Of a stretch of DNA of 64,000 nt, positions 1 through 10,490 are shown piece after piece; within the stretch, counting starts at the first letter, position 1, and every line of letters starts with the position of its first letter. Below the pieces are notes generated by a model. The model saw only the letters and a list, made by a program, of their open reading frames with translations. It had not been told where the DNA came from and made no database searches. The stretch comes from Purpureocillium takamizusanense (Eukaryota > Ascomycota > Sordariomycetes > Hypocreales > Ophiocordycipitaceae): contig NC_063075.1 of assembly GCF_022605165.1 (NCBI RefSeq), positions 1,488,001 to 1,552,000 on the forward strand, written 5' to 3'. The translations under genes were made by a program, and so were the position numbers.

Positions 1-434
1 GGCGCTCCTGGTGGCCCGTCTTTCGCGAGATAGCCTACGGTAGACACGAATACCTCTCCGCCTCTGCATTATCACATGCGCTTATCGTGACTTGACACTG
101 GTGATATTCTGCTTAATGAAGTGGCTTAAAGCTCTTGGGTTCTGCAGAACGTACACTCGTCAAGGCGCACATATTAACATAATGTGGATGCTGGTGTAGC
201 AAAGTCAACAGAATTGTCCCCGTAAGGGCGCACCAAGTACAACCTCGTGCGGACCCGATGTTACTTCCTAGTTCGTACGCTCCCCGATAATCGGCCATAT
301 TGGTTCCCCACACGTCTAAGCCGCCTTGACCTCCGAGGGCCCGCGGCTATCGTCGTGTCTCCCCTCGTACAAACACAAACTGTCCTCTGCCGGTCAACAC
401 ACGTTTCTGACCAAGTACATGCGGCGAGCTTGTC
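1..434. other. Leader region upstream of the flavin oxidase gene
   Basis: No gene is recognised here. The stretch runs up to the ATG of the oxidase and probably holds its promoter and 5' leader. Short ORFs on both strands show no family resemblance. Confidence 0.5.
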
Positions 435-1832
435 ATGGAGAGCAACCCGCCTTCGTCCATTCTCATTGTCGGCTCCGGCGTGTTCGGCCTAAGCACAGCG
501 TGGGCGCTGAGCAAGCGCCCCCTCTTTGCCGGCACGACCATCACCGTTGTGGATCATGCGCGAGGGCAGTTCCCTCCCACGGATTGCGCAAGCGTGGACA
601 CGTCGAGAATCATCAGGGCAGATTACGCAGATCCTCATTACACCGCTCTCGCGACCGTGGCGCAGGAGGAGTGGCGTAAGCAAGGACACGATGACCTCGG
701 CGGCCAAGGTCGGTATACGGAGTCAGGGTTCGTCCTCACCGCGGATGAAGCCAAGGAGGTCAAGGTCGGCACCAAGTCCGGGATGGACTACACCAAAGAG
801 AGCTGGAAGAACGTCGTCGAGTATGCCGTCAAGAACGGGTTTTCTGCGGACCGGATCAAGACGCTCGAGAGCCGTGACGCGCTCAACGCCGCTTTAGGGA
901 CGGACGCACACCCCGGTGATTGGGGATATTTCAACACCCTATCCGGCTGGGCCGACGCTGGCAAGGGCATGAAGTGGCTCTACGAGCGAGTAGCGGCCAC
1001 AGGGAGGGTCAACTTTGTCGACGCCAACGTGCAGGAGTTGGCGACGGAAGGCGACAGGGTCGTGGGAGCGAAGCTACTGGACGGCACACTGCTTGCGGGC
1101 GATGTGGTATTCGTCGCCGCCGGCGCTTGGACGGGCGAGCTCATTGACTTGAGGGGGCAGGTCGAGGCAACTGGCCACGTTTTGGGGTACGTCGATATCA
1201 CAGAGGACGAGCTCGCCGTGCTGTCGAAGCAGCCCGTCGTGTTGAACCTGTCGTCGGGTCTCTTCATTATCCCGCCGCGGGAAAAGGTGCTCAAGGTTGC
1301 TCGACACAGTTTCGGCTACCTCAATCCTACAACGGTCCATAACGCCTTGCCCCCGTCTCCCTCTTTGAGGCGCGGACCCATAGTCGTCTCCCGTCCCGCC
1401 ACACATCGGGACGGGGAGCTGAGCCGCCTCCCGCTTGAGGCCGATGTCGACCTCCGCCGCGCACTCAAGGACCTCGTCCCCATCAAAGGCCTCGAAAACC
1501 GACCATGGAGGGAGACTAGGCTATGCTGGTACTCAGACACCAGAGACGGGGATTGGCTCGTGGACTGGCACCCCGGTTGGAAGGGCCTCTTCATCGCGAC
1601 GGGCGACAGTGGCCACGGATACAAGTTTCTGCCCCTGCTGGGCGAGCGGGTGCTGGACTGCATGCTTGGCAACGGCGGGGATCTGGGACACAAGTGGCGA
1701 TGGAAGGGCCCTGCGGACGAAGTGATCGGGCGAGAAGTGGACGGTAAGTTTCATGGACTCATCACCCACGATGGGAGCAGGGGAGGATACCCGGGCATGA
1801 TTTTGCAGGAAGAGCTCGCGCGGATGAATTAG
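435..1832 (+). CDS. FAD-dependent amine oxidase (DAO family, sarcosine/fructosyl-amine/saccharopine oxidase type)
   Basis: Single-exon gene for 465 aa, starting at a true ATG. The N-terminus carries the Rossmann FAD motif GSGVFG (residues 13-18), followed by the conserved block DCASVDTSRIIRADY near residues 50-65. Near the C-terminus the segment RLCWYSDTRDGDW contains Cys364, at the position where this family binds FAD covalently, followed by the GDSGHGYKFLP flavin-binding block. Family members oxidise secondary amines such as sarcosine, N-fructosyl amino acids, L-pipecolate or saccharopine, with O2 giving H2O2. The substrate cannot be told from sequence alone. Many relatives are peroxisomal, but the C-terminus (ARMN) is not a PTS1 signal. 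The length is near the family norm (about 430-470 aa). No intron is needed. Confidence 0.9.
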   Translation: MESNPPSSILIVGSGVFGLSTAWALSKRPLFAGTTITVVDHARGQFPPTDCASVDTSRIIRADYADPHYTALATVAQEEWRKQGHDDLGGQGRYTESGFVLTADEAKEVKVGTKSGMDYTKESWKNVVEYAVKNGFSADRIKTLESRDALNAALGTDAHPGDWGYFNTLSGWADAGKGMKWLYERVAATGRVNFVDANVQELATEGDRVVGAKLLDGTLLAGDVVFVAAGAWTGELIDLRGQVEATGHVLGYVDITEDELAVLSKQPVVLNLSSGLFIIPPREKVLKVARHSFGYLNPTTVHNALPPSPSLRRGPIVVSRPATHRDGELSRLPLEADVDLRRALKDLVPIKGLENRPWRETRLCWYSDTRDGDWLVDWHPGWKGLFIATGDSGHGYKFLPLLGERVLDCMLGNGGDLGHKWRWKGPADEVIGREVDGKFHGLITHDGSRGGYPGMILQEELARMN

Positions 1833-2260
1833 ATATGCGGCGCCAGAACAGGCGCCCGATGCTTCATCTACAAGCTCAATGCCGTTGACCGGAGCTAGCG
1901 ATCTGGATACAGGCGTTGTAGATGCCGTGAATTCTTAGCAATGCGCTTCAACAGAGCCCTTCAAGCTTAAAATCCAGCTGCAAGCAATTCACCCCTTTTC
2001 ACAGAGACAAGATCCTAGACGTGCGGGTTTATGACTCTATCGAGTGCATGACATAAGCACAGCACGCCCTGCTGCAAGCACGCGCCCACTGAACGTTACG
2101 TACCTGGAACTGCCACCCACACACCCCACTGAAGCTCCAAGTTTGTTACCTTCAACTCTGCACCTCAAACCAAACGGCGTTGCCTCCTCACCACCGCGCG
2201 CTCACCTCGCCGAACCCGGATATTCGAGCATGACCTGAAGACCGACGTCATCCGAACAAC
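1833..2260. other. Spacer between oxidase and U2-SURP gene
   Basis: 428 bp between two plus-strand genes. It must contain the oxidase 3' end and the promoter of the next gene. No other feature was seen. Confidence 0.5.
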
Positions 2261-4702
2261 ATGTCTTCCGGAAAGGCACCCTCGGCTTTCCCTGATGCCG
2301 AGGCCAAGCTGGCACAGCCCATCAAGCAATCCGCCTTCGAAAGATCGAGAGCCGAAGCCGAAGCGAAGCGGAAGCGCGACCAAGCCGAGACTGAGGCGGT
2401 ATACAAAGAGTTCGTGAAGTCCTTCGACCATGACGACGATGGCGGCCGACTAAGCCGCCCCATGCCGTCGCAATCATCGCGACCCCGCATCAGCGACTCG
2501 TCTGTTGGCTTTAACACAGGCAGGCGGCACTTTGCTGCGTCGGCGATGAAGAAGAGCGGACCGGGAACCCTGGGACCTGCCCCCGGATACGACAGTCGGC
2601 GTTCGTTCAACGACTACTCCCGCCCGCCGAGAGTCACCGGCTCCTCGGCTGGCAGTCAAGAGCTGCATTCTAACAGGCTGTCAGTATCCGCCTTCAACAG
2701 TGACAGCGACGAGGACGAAGTCCAGAGGGACGCTGCGCAGAGAGCTGAACTCAAGGCCGTGGCGAAGCCCCAGCTCCGAATGATGAGCATGCCCGCAGGT
2801 GTTTCCCCGGCGGCCATTCGAGCTCTCCTGCCCGATTTGAAGATTGAAGCTGTCAAGATCGAGTCTACGTCTGGACCCAGCCATGGTCAGAAGAGACTTG
2901 CAAATGCCGTCATCACCTTGGCGAGGGACACGCCGGGAAGTGCAATGGATGCGGCTGTTAGTTCTCTCCAGAATCGATACCTCGGCACCGGCAACTATCT
3001 GTCGATTCAGCGGCACCTATCTTCGGCCGTCCTCAACCCTGCCGGCGCATCGCCTGGCGCATCATCGGCGCCTCTACCGTTTGGTGCCAAAGCCATAGAG
3101 CAAAATTTGGGCCCGCGTGGAAACAATACCTACCAGAGCCGCCACCGTGGTTTCGCGCCTCCTTCGTCGTACGCGCGACCCGGTACTGGCTTGGACAGAC
3201 TGGGCCAGTTTTACGTCCCGGTAACGGTCCCGGATGATCTAAAGCTGTTTCGCCAGATCCATTCTGTCGTTGAGCGTATCATTCAACATGGCGCAGCGCA
3301 TGAAGCCCGACTCATGTCACGACCGGACATACAGCGAGACGAGAAATGGTCTTGGCTGTGGGACTCGAAAAGCACCGCGGGTGTATACTACCGCTGGCGT
3401 CTTTGGCAACTCAACACCGCGTACAAACCTAGTCCTCAAAAGGAACCCCATGTCCGTGTCTGCGACGAGAATTTGACATGGAAGGCCGTTGAGCATCTGC
3501 CGTTTGAAAACGTCTCCGAGTTCCGTGAGATCGCCTCGGATCCTGATTACAACTCTTCGGATGAGGAGGACGATCTTGAACCCGGCAATGCAGGCAATGG
3601 TGGCAGTCTTGAAGCCGAGCGACCTTACCTGAGCCCCCTGGACCAGGCAAGGCTCGCTTTCCTCCTGAGCCGCCTCCCAGAGAGCCATTCTAAACTCCGA
3701 AAAAGGGATGTCGCCAGAGTTTCTGTTTTCGCGCTTTCCCACGCCGACCGTGGCCCTGCAGAAATCGTGGACATGATCGTGACCAACATAGCGAAGCCCT
3801 TCGTCTTCACGACCGCCAACCCGGAGTACGACCCGGCCGCAAAACCGCCTACAGACGCCGTGGGGCCAGAAGACGCGTCTGCTAGTGAAGCCGCTGACAC
3901 CAGCGCTGCGAGCCTGGTAGGCTTGTACATCGTCAGTGATATACTCGCCACGGCGGCCACCACGGTCTACCGCCACACTTGGCGATATCGGGGGTTGTTT
4001 GAAAAGTCGCTCAAGGAGCGTCAAGTTTTTGAGCACCTTGGGTCAATACCAGAGAAGCAAGGTTGGGGCCGTCTCCGAGCCGAGAAGTGGAGACGCAGCA
4101 TCAAGCTGATACTTAACCTGTGGGAGGGATGGAGTGTATTTCCGACGAAGACCCTGGCATACTTCACATCTATGTTTGAGGACCCACCTTCTCTTCAGAA
4201 GCCCGAGAACGAGCCTCAGGATGAGGTGGACAAGGGCAAGTGGAAAGCGGTGGGATTGTCGGCGGCGGGGGCGGCGGGCAACACGCAGTCCAATGAAACC
4301 CACGCGGGTGACGTGGGAGGAGTGCCAATCCAAGAAGCCGACGTCCAAGGTGAGGCCGTCGATGATGAAGATGTTGCTGGCGTTCCGGTTGAGGAAGATG
4401 ACATCCAGGGAGAGCCAATCGACGACGATGATGTGGAGGGCGAGCCCATCGATGAAGATGACATGGATGCCGACACTGACGGCGATACCGCGATGAAGGC
4501 CACAAGCCCAGACGATTCGGATGGGCCGCCGGGTGAAAAGGAACAAAGAGAAGAAAATACGAAACGACGGAACGATAGCCCTGGCGTGGATGGGCAACCT
4601 GGCGGTTCAGACAATCCCATTCGACCCGATTCCCAGGATGAAAGGAATGGACCTCCCAGGAAGCGGATGCGCGCTGTCGACATGTTTGCTGATTCGCTGT
4701 AA
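2261..4702 (+). CDS. U2 snRNP-associated SURP and CID domain protein (SR140/U2SURP family)
   Basis: Single-exon gene for 813 aa. A basic N-terminal helix rich in Arg/Glu (residues 20-50) is followed by a disordered Ser-rich segment. Residues about 178-260 look like a degenerate RRM. A SURP (SWAP) module lies near 325-385 (LFRQIHSVVERII...EARLMS...YYRWRLW). A CID domain spans about 460-645 (LSRLPESHSKLRKRDVARVSVFAL...). The tail (about 685-740) has four to five acidic repeats of the type D-x-x-G-x-P-I/V-x-x-x-D, then a basic end. RRM-SURP-CID order is diagnostic of U2SURP/SR140, a 17S U2 snRNP component acting in branch-site recognition in the nucleus. The RRM assignment is weaker than SURP and CID. 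Confidence 0.88.
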   Translation: MSSGKAPSAFPDAEAKLAQPIKQSAFERSRAEAEAKRKRDQAETEAVYKEFVKSFDHDDDGGRLSRPMPSQSSRPRISDSSVGFNTGRRHFAASAMKKSGPGTLGPAPGYDSRRSFNDYSRPPRVTGSSAGSQELHSNRLSVSAFNSDSDEDEVQRDAAQRAELKAVAKPQLRMMSMPAGVSPAAIRALLPDLKIEAVKIESTSGPSHGQKRLANAVITLARDTPGSAMDAAVSSLQNRYLGTGNYLSIQRHLSSAVLNPAGASPGASSAPLPFGAKAIEQNLGPRGNNTYQSRHRGFAPPSSYARPGTGLDRLGQFYVPVTVPDDLKLFRQIHSVVERIIQHGAAHEARLMSRPDIQRDEKWSWLWDSKSTAGVYYRWRLWQLNTAYKPSPQKEPHVRVCDENLTWKAVEHLPFENVSEFREIASDPDYNSSDEEDDLEPGNAGNGGSLEAERPYLSPLDQARLAFLLSRLPESHSKLRKRDVARVSVFALSHADRGPAEIVDMIVTNIAKPFVFTTANPEYDPAAKPPTDAVGPEDASASEAADTSAASLVGLYIVSDILATAATTVYRHTWRYRGLFEKSLKERQVFEHLGSIPEKQGWGRLRAEKWRRSIKLILNLWEGWSVFPTKTLAYFTSMFEDPPSLQKPENEPQDEVDKGKWKAVGLSAAGAAGNTQSNETHAGDVGGVPIQEADVQGEAVDDEDVAGVPVEEDDIQGEPIDDDDVEGEPIDEDDMDADTDGDTAMKATSPDDSDGPPGEKEQREENTKRRNDSPGVDGQPGGSDNPIRPDSQDERNGPPRKRMRAVDMFADSL

Positions 4703-5688
4703 GTCGCGCGATGGCGACGGGCAGGTGCTATGGCCGGTACTGGAGTGCGGTCTTTTCTTGGGGGGGGGGATCCAATGAAGGCGTTTGACGACGTTGCGTT
4801 CCGAGCGAGATACCATGTTAAACAACTTGTACGGAATATATGAGTGATGATTACCAGTGGACGTTAAGCCAATGGATTTATATTGCGGCCGAGGTGGGAT
4901 CAAGGTTGCACAACTACACGGCAGCCTCCCTCGACGGGGCTCAACATATGTTGTGCCACGTGCATAGGACCGTCCTTGGAAAGACGGAAACGGGGACGTG
5001 CCGGATGTGCCATCAAAGCTGCAGCATCAGTGGGTAGTGAGATGCAACTACAACACGCCGCTGCTGTCATGGAACTTCAAGATGTTGCCATGCTATGTGT
5101 GTACGGATGGTAGACCTTGTTCGGCTCCGATGGGCAAGAACGGGCGGGACATCAGAAGCACACACTGCAAGGCGGCCGAGAGAGACCTTTGATTGGGAGA
5201 CGGGATGCTGACCCGAATTGCAACTCCGATGAATGGCTAATAACGCGACGACGAGCGTGCCAGGGATGCGGCATGCCTGGATGTACGTACCTACCTAGCA
5301 AGTGTAGCCACCTCCAGCATCACGCGCTGGCAGCAGAAAAGGGCAGAAGAACAGTACTTTGGCTGTAGCAGTACAGTATGTGCGAAGCACGAGATGCCAT
5401 GGATGCCATGGATCAGTGCCTGACAAAGAATGATGCATGTCCGGGAGAAGGCGAGGGTGTCCCAGGGTCGTCGCGAGGGCCAATAGAAACTTGCTCACTT
5501 TGAAGGGTGCTCCTCACCACCAACAAGGCCAAGCGACCCGTCGTCGAGAGCGCGGTCGACAGCTGGGTGGGCTTTCCAAGTTGAGCCAAGAGGCGCGCAC
5601 GGTCACGGATGGATAAGGGGGAGAGGGGCCGCATGATTGACGACGGATCGGGGACAACTGGGGCGGGATGCTGTTCAAGCCAAGACGG

Positions 5689-5722
<34 letters not shown>

Positions 5723-5969
5723 CAATTCATACCCATCGTGAAGCCTGGTAAGCACGGCCGTGATGAGAGAGACACTCACTCACTCGCCTTTGTCGGGGCG
5801 CCATGTCGTCGCTCAGACATGGAATGCAAGGGACAGACAAAAAGCCCCATTCGCGCACAGCCTTGTGACTGCACAAAGGCATGTCGACATTTATTGCATG
5901 CTGTTCTGCGAGGCACGAATGACAATCCGCGAAGCAACAACGGACTATGTTCCGTGGGCGAACCAAAGA
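5689..5969 (-). mobile_element. Possible short retroposon with poly(A) tail (SINE-like or processed RNA)
   Basis: A 31-nt T run (5692-5722) reads as a poly(A) tail on the minus strand. The 9-mer CCAAGACGG occurs 3 nt outside the run (5680-5688) and again at 5970-5978, so a 281-bp segment is flanked by direct repeats. That is the arrangement expected of an insertion made by target-primed reverse transcription, with the element reading from 5969 down to 5689. I did not find convincing Pol III A and B boxes and cannot name the source RNA. A chance 9-nt match is possible, so this is a candidate only. Confidence 0.35.
5692..5722. repeat. 31-nt poly(T) tract
   Basis: Uninterrupted run of 31 T on the plus strand, the longest homopolymer in the window. 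It is either the A-tail of a minus-strand retroposed copy or a slippage tract. Confidence 0.95.
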
Positions 5970-7384
5970 CCAAGACGGACGTGCATGAATGACTGACTGC
6001 CTGCCTGCATTGGTCCAGGGAAAGGGGGACCACACCACCACCACTCTCTTTCTGCAGCGCCGAATGCACCGAAAATCTGGCCATGACGAGCGCGTTTGGC
6101 TCTGGGCCAGGGCATTGCATTTTTCTTTTCTCCGCATGGAGCCTCGTGCCAACCGGGAGGGGTAGTGTAGTGTTTGAAGATCAGTAGGTTTGTTTCGACA
6201 AAGAATCAGACGACAAGCAGGAAGCCACTATCGTTACCACCACCACCACCATGATGCCCAGACACCTAGACAGGCTAGGCCGGGGGAAGGGGGGGGGGGG
6301 TTTTCTCTGGTGGTTGACGCCGACTATGGCCGGCCTGTCAGACGCTCGGTCATTTTCCCACCTTTTTCTTTGGCTACCTATTCTAAATATGTACGGTGAA
6401 TACAGTAAGTAGGTGTGCCACATGGGGCGCGACCGCGGCGGGAGAAGTCGCTTCAGCGGCCGTTTCAAACTTTGGTGCGCTTGGACTGACTCTTTGCGCT
6501 CCGGACTGTACCGAGTACGGTTTACGGTCCGCGACGTTGAAAGGGCATGGATCTGGCTGGCGCTCGGCGGTGGTGGCTCACGCTGGGGTTTTGTCTGCGG
6601 CCAGGGAGGCGCAGCGCAGCGCATGAGAATGCCGTGCGAAGAGAGTGTCGTATTGCCGCCGGAAAGGGGACTTACTTGTTGGTGGGCTGGGGGGCGGCGG
6701 GCCGGCCGTTGATTCTGATCCACGGCCATCGCGTCTCTTCCATTATCTTTTCTCGTCGTATAGGTGAGCCGTATGGGTTATTAGTACCTGAAGTAACTAA
6801 GTGGGAGCATGGTTCGGCTTTGGGTTGCTCAATGCCGCTCCGTTGCTGAAGGGAGGCGGCGAGTCGCCGTTGCCGCCGCGCCGCTTTCCCTTGTAGGTAC
6901 GCTTCCGCACGCCGTCCGCGCTGCAGTGAGGTGGCCACCACCAGCTGAAGGACCCGCGGCGCCTCAACGCCCAGGACGGGCGGGCGGTTCCAAGACCCCC
7001 CCGCACGTGGGGCCCGTTGTCTGCGGCACGTTTCCCGATAGCACCTACCCCTCGAGTATGCTAGTGGGCTTTTCAGCGATTTCCATTTGCTCCAGCGGCG
7101 CTGAGGGTGTGGTCGGGTGGCCCTGTGGACCATCCATTGAACCTGGAAGCATTGGATGCACCACCTGTCCGCCGGCAGCTACAAGCCCCCCCTCCCAGTG
7201 AAGCCCAGCAGCAAGCAGCCCACTGAAGCGGATCGCGGCCAAGCCCCAAGCAGGGCACAGTGCAGTGGGACCTTCCATGTGGAAGGCCGCCCAGATCAAG
7301 GTCGGGTACTCCTCGGCGCTGGCCTTGCCCACCCGCGGCGGTTCCCCTCACGGGTACTCGGGCGCCCAGGTAAGTTTAGTAGTA

Positions 7385-7397
7385 ACGTACTTCGTAC
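7385..7397. repeat. Dispersed near-palindrome ACGTACTTCGTA, copy 1
   Basis: ACGTACTTCGTAC about 610 nt upstream of the copper-fist ATG. The same 12-mer recurs at 10283 and 11893, with a close relative at 25001. All copies are outside coding sequence. Confidence 0.7.
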
Positions 7398-8005
7398 TTC
7401 CACTTGGATGGGATTCAAAGTCTGGGCTCCAAACCGGACTCCATCCCACCACCACCACCGGCTCCTCCCCTCCACTGTGGCAGCCCGCTTGTTCGTCGCT
7501 GTGACCCGGCCAAAGCGTTCCACTCCCGTCGGTGCTCTTTCCGGCACCCCGTTCAACATCACCAACCAGCCAGCGGCGCAGGCCCCGACCTCTTGTCCTT
7601 CTGCAACATCACCTGACTTTGCGCTCGTTGGCCTGCGGTGCCTTATTTCTCCAGCGCGTTGGCCAGCTTTCCGCGTCTCACCAAGCTCAGCTTCATTTCA
7701 CTGCCGACAGTTGGGGACGATCTGCCCGCCGCCGCTGCCGCCGCCCCTCGTCCTCCTCCATCCCCGCGGAGCGTCCCGAACCGAGACTCAACGAGCCAGT
7801 TTGCGCCGCGTCTGCGGGAGCCTGGTGCGGCCTTGAGACGTCACCTTCATGGTCGATTGGGCCGGCGTCTACGATTCAAAGCCTAAGCCTATACGAGCCC
7901 GGCTCGCGGCTGACGGTCGTACCGTTGTCTAGACGAATCGCGGTAGTCTGTTAGGTCCTACCGCCCTCCCGAAAGCGCTGTGCTCTTGCTTGCAACACTG
8001 TCACG

Positions 8006-9711
8006 ATGCCCCTCATCAACGGGCAAAAGATGGCCTGGTAAGTACCCTTGCTACCCCGGGAGTTTGCCGCGCCTACACACGACTGCTTCTGGCCCTTTCG
8101 TCGTCGTTGTCTGCTTGTGCGTCCGTGAGACAGACAGCTGACGCTACCCGCTGCAGCGAGCCCTGCATCCGTGGCCATCGGTCTACAAAATGCACACACG
8201 CCAACGAGCGGCTGATGGTTCCTGTTCGCAAACCGGGCCGGCCCTTGAGCTCATGTCCACACCCGTCGTCTCGCCCTTGCTCGTGCGCTGCCGTCACGGC
8301 AGCCATCCCGCGGAAGCAAAAGTGTCGCTGTGGGACGTCGGACGCCGCGCCGGCCGAGGTGAAAGGCGACCAGGATGTTACCAGCCGCGACCTCACTCCA
8401 CCGAGCCCGTCCAAAGCTGCGAGCGCGGCTTTCCGCGTTCAGAAGCAGGGCTCAAGAGGCGCGTCGAGCAGAAAGCAGTCCATCGACGTTGCAGGTCTAG
8501 AAAGGATGGACGCAAGCCAAATTAACATTTTGTCCGCGTATGCTGCTGGCATGCAACGTCCTGCGACAGGATCCAACGGCCAGACGACACCGATAGCAGA
8601 GGTACCCATGTACGCTGGCTTGGGGTTGAGCCCTGTGGAGGGATCATTCAGTTCTGATCACGGCATGTATCCCGTATTTCAGTATCCGATGCAGTCGCCC
8701 ATGGTGGGCCCAGCTGCCTCCAACTCGGCACCTAACGGCCACGTTGGAGGAGCGACTATGAGCAGGCCGGCCACTTCGAACGGAACTTCCACAAACGGTG
8801 GTGGATGCTGCGGCGGTGGCGCGAACGACATCAAGTCGGAGCCTGCACCCCAGCAGATGGCGTCTCAACTATCGACTGCGAACGACATGGAGACCACCAA
8901 GACCAAGAGCTGTTGCTCAGCACCCCAAGCTGCTCCGAGGACTGCATCGCCGCCACCTTCATCCTTGTCCTCGCCACCACTCAACCACCCAGCGCAATTC
9001 AACGGCATTATGATGCAGGCGTACCAGCCTCTGATGGCCATGCCCAATAGCATGTACCCATACTTCTCTCAGCCCACGATATTCAACTATCCGCCGCAGT
9101 TTGGGTCGTTCCTTCAACCCTTGCAGCCCGATCAATGGAGGCAACTTATGGCTACGATGAACGTGGGGCAGTCCGTGGCATCGAACGGCCTCGCGTTACC
9201 CACGGCTGGGGCTGTTCAACCCCCCAGCGTGCCCAACAGCGCGTCGTGGACATCCCACCAGTGCAGCTGCGGCGACTCTTGCCAGTGCATAGGGTGTGCG
9301 GCGCATCCTTACAACGAGGCCACGCAAAACTACGTCCGCTCGGCGTGGAACACTATGATGGATGATGGGCAAAAAATGCAGGCCCATCATGGCGGGCATG
9401 TGAACCATACAAACGGCCACCACGAGCGCTCGGGCAGTCGGGCCTCCAACGGAATTGCAACGCCAGTCACGGCACAAGCAGACGGCACAATCTCGCCTCC
9501 GGCACCTCAAACGCCATCAGACGCACCGTCAGGTGGTAGCGAGGAACAGACGCTTTCAGCACACGACTTCTTCTTCGTATCGTACCCATTCGGGGAGGCT
9601 TGCGCCGGCGAAACTTCCAGCTGTCCGTGCGGCGATGATTGCCAGTGCATCGGATGCGTGATCCACAATAATCCCGGTCCCGGGGAGACGAGAGAACATG
9701 CATCTCTGTGA
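8006..9711 (+). CDS. Copper-fist transcription factor (Ace1/Mac1/Cuf1/Grisea type)
   Basis: Two exons, 8006-8037 and 8157-9711, give 528 aa; the intron 8038-8156 has a GTAAGT donor and CAG acceptor. The spliced N-terminus MPLINGQKMAC plus EPCIRGHRSTKCTH forms the copper fist: C11-x2-C14-x8-C23-x-H25, followed by a KPGRP minor-groove motif (residues 36-40). The family binds copper-response elements and controls copper uptake or detoxification genes from the nucleus. The middle is Ser/Pro/Gln-rich and disordered, with CC pairs (GGCCGGG and SCCS) that could also bind metal. Two matching Cys modules, C-x-C-GD-[SD]-CQCIGC-x3-H, begin at C380 and C500 and resemble the copper-sensing REP motifs of Mac1. 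Activator versus repressor role and the copper or iron signal are not decidable from sequence. Confidence 0.9.
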
Positions 9712-10490
9712 TGCGCTGGACGCTGGTCACTGACTCATTGTGCACATGGGCGTGAACGAGCAAGATCTAGACCTGGATCGGGTGAAGTGGAAGATTTCTG
9801 GCAAGATGCCATTGCATATGGTGGTCATAGCAGCGACAGCGTCGGGCGGCGACGGCTTGAAGGCGCATGTGCCGAACGATACCCCAGCGCAGTGGTCAGT
9901 AGATGTAGACGAGCAACATGACTTGCCACCTACGGCAGATGACATGGACGGAAATAATCCCACTCAAGGAGACATATCTCGCCGTGCGTGAGAGGCTGAC
10001 GGGTTGATGCCAAGGTGAAGCGAGACGTGAACCGTGGGAGCATATGATTATTCGAAGCGCTCGGTGAACCTCAAAGGAACGCTTAGTTGACGGTCGAATG
10101 AATGCAAGAGACTCTGAAAGAGCAGCCAGATCTTATCAGTGTCAAGGCGTAACTACAACAATAATACATGGAAGACAATGCCGTCTCCGGCGTATTGGTG
10201 GCGGCACCGGGAAAAGTGGACCTTCACGGGGAGCGCCACGCAGAGCCTCTCAGAGGGACACTGCATAACCTTGTTTCGCGCGACGTACTTCGTAAGGCTC
10301 TCTCTCTCTCACTCAACTTTTACACCACGCGACATCAACTCATATTCACCTCGGGCCAGCCACCGGCACGCGCCTGCACTGCATCTGCACTGCTTCTTGA
10401 CATTCTCCTTTTAACCTACTTTGTCACCAAGGGGACACCACTTTACTCCATTTGAGCATCTGGCGCGTGCCAACATCTCGCTCGCTCGCC
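9712..10490. other. Spacer between copper-fist gene and RE-rich gene
   Basis: 779 bp. It contains a CT-rich tract near 10300-10312 and one copy of the ACGTACTTCGTA motif at 10283-10294, about 200 nt before the next ATG. No gene was seen. Confidence 0.55.
10283..10294. repeat. Dispersed near-palindrome ACGTACTTCGTA, copy 2
   Basis: Exact 12-mer shared with 7385 and 11893. It lies in the likely promoter of the gene starting at 10491. Confidence 0.7.

Larger units (their letters stand above)
4703..8005. other. Gene-free region with homopolymer runs
   Basis: 3.3 kb without a convincing gene. It holds a G run at 4760-4769, a 31-nt T run at 5692-5722 (see the separate retroposon-like entry), a CAC repeat near 6236-6250 and a G run at 6289-6300. 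The last kilobase probably contains the promoter and leader of the copper-fist gene. ORFs here (for example 7156-7836) have no family resemblance. Confidence 0.6.

Noticed and set aside
7156..7836. 226-aa ORF upstream of the copper-fist gene
   Set aside because: Composition resembles random GC-rich sequence with Pro/Arg/Ser; likely leader DNA.
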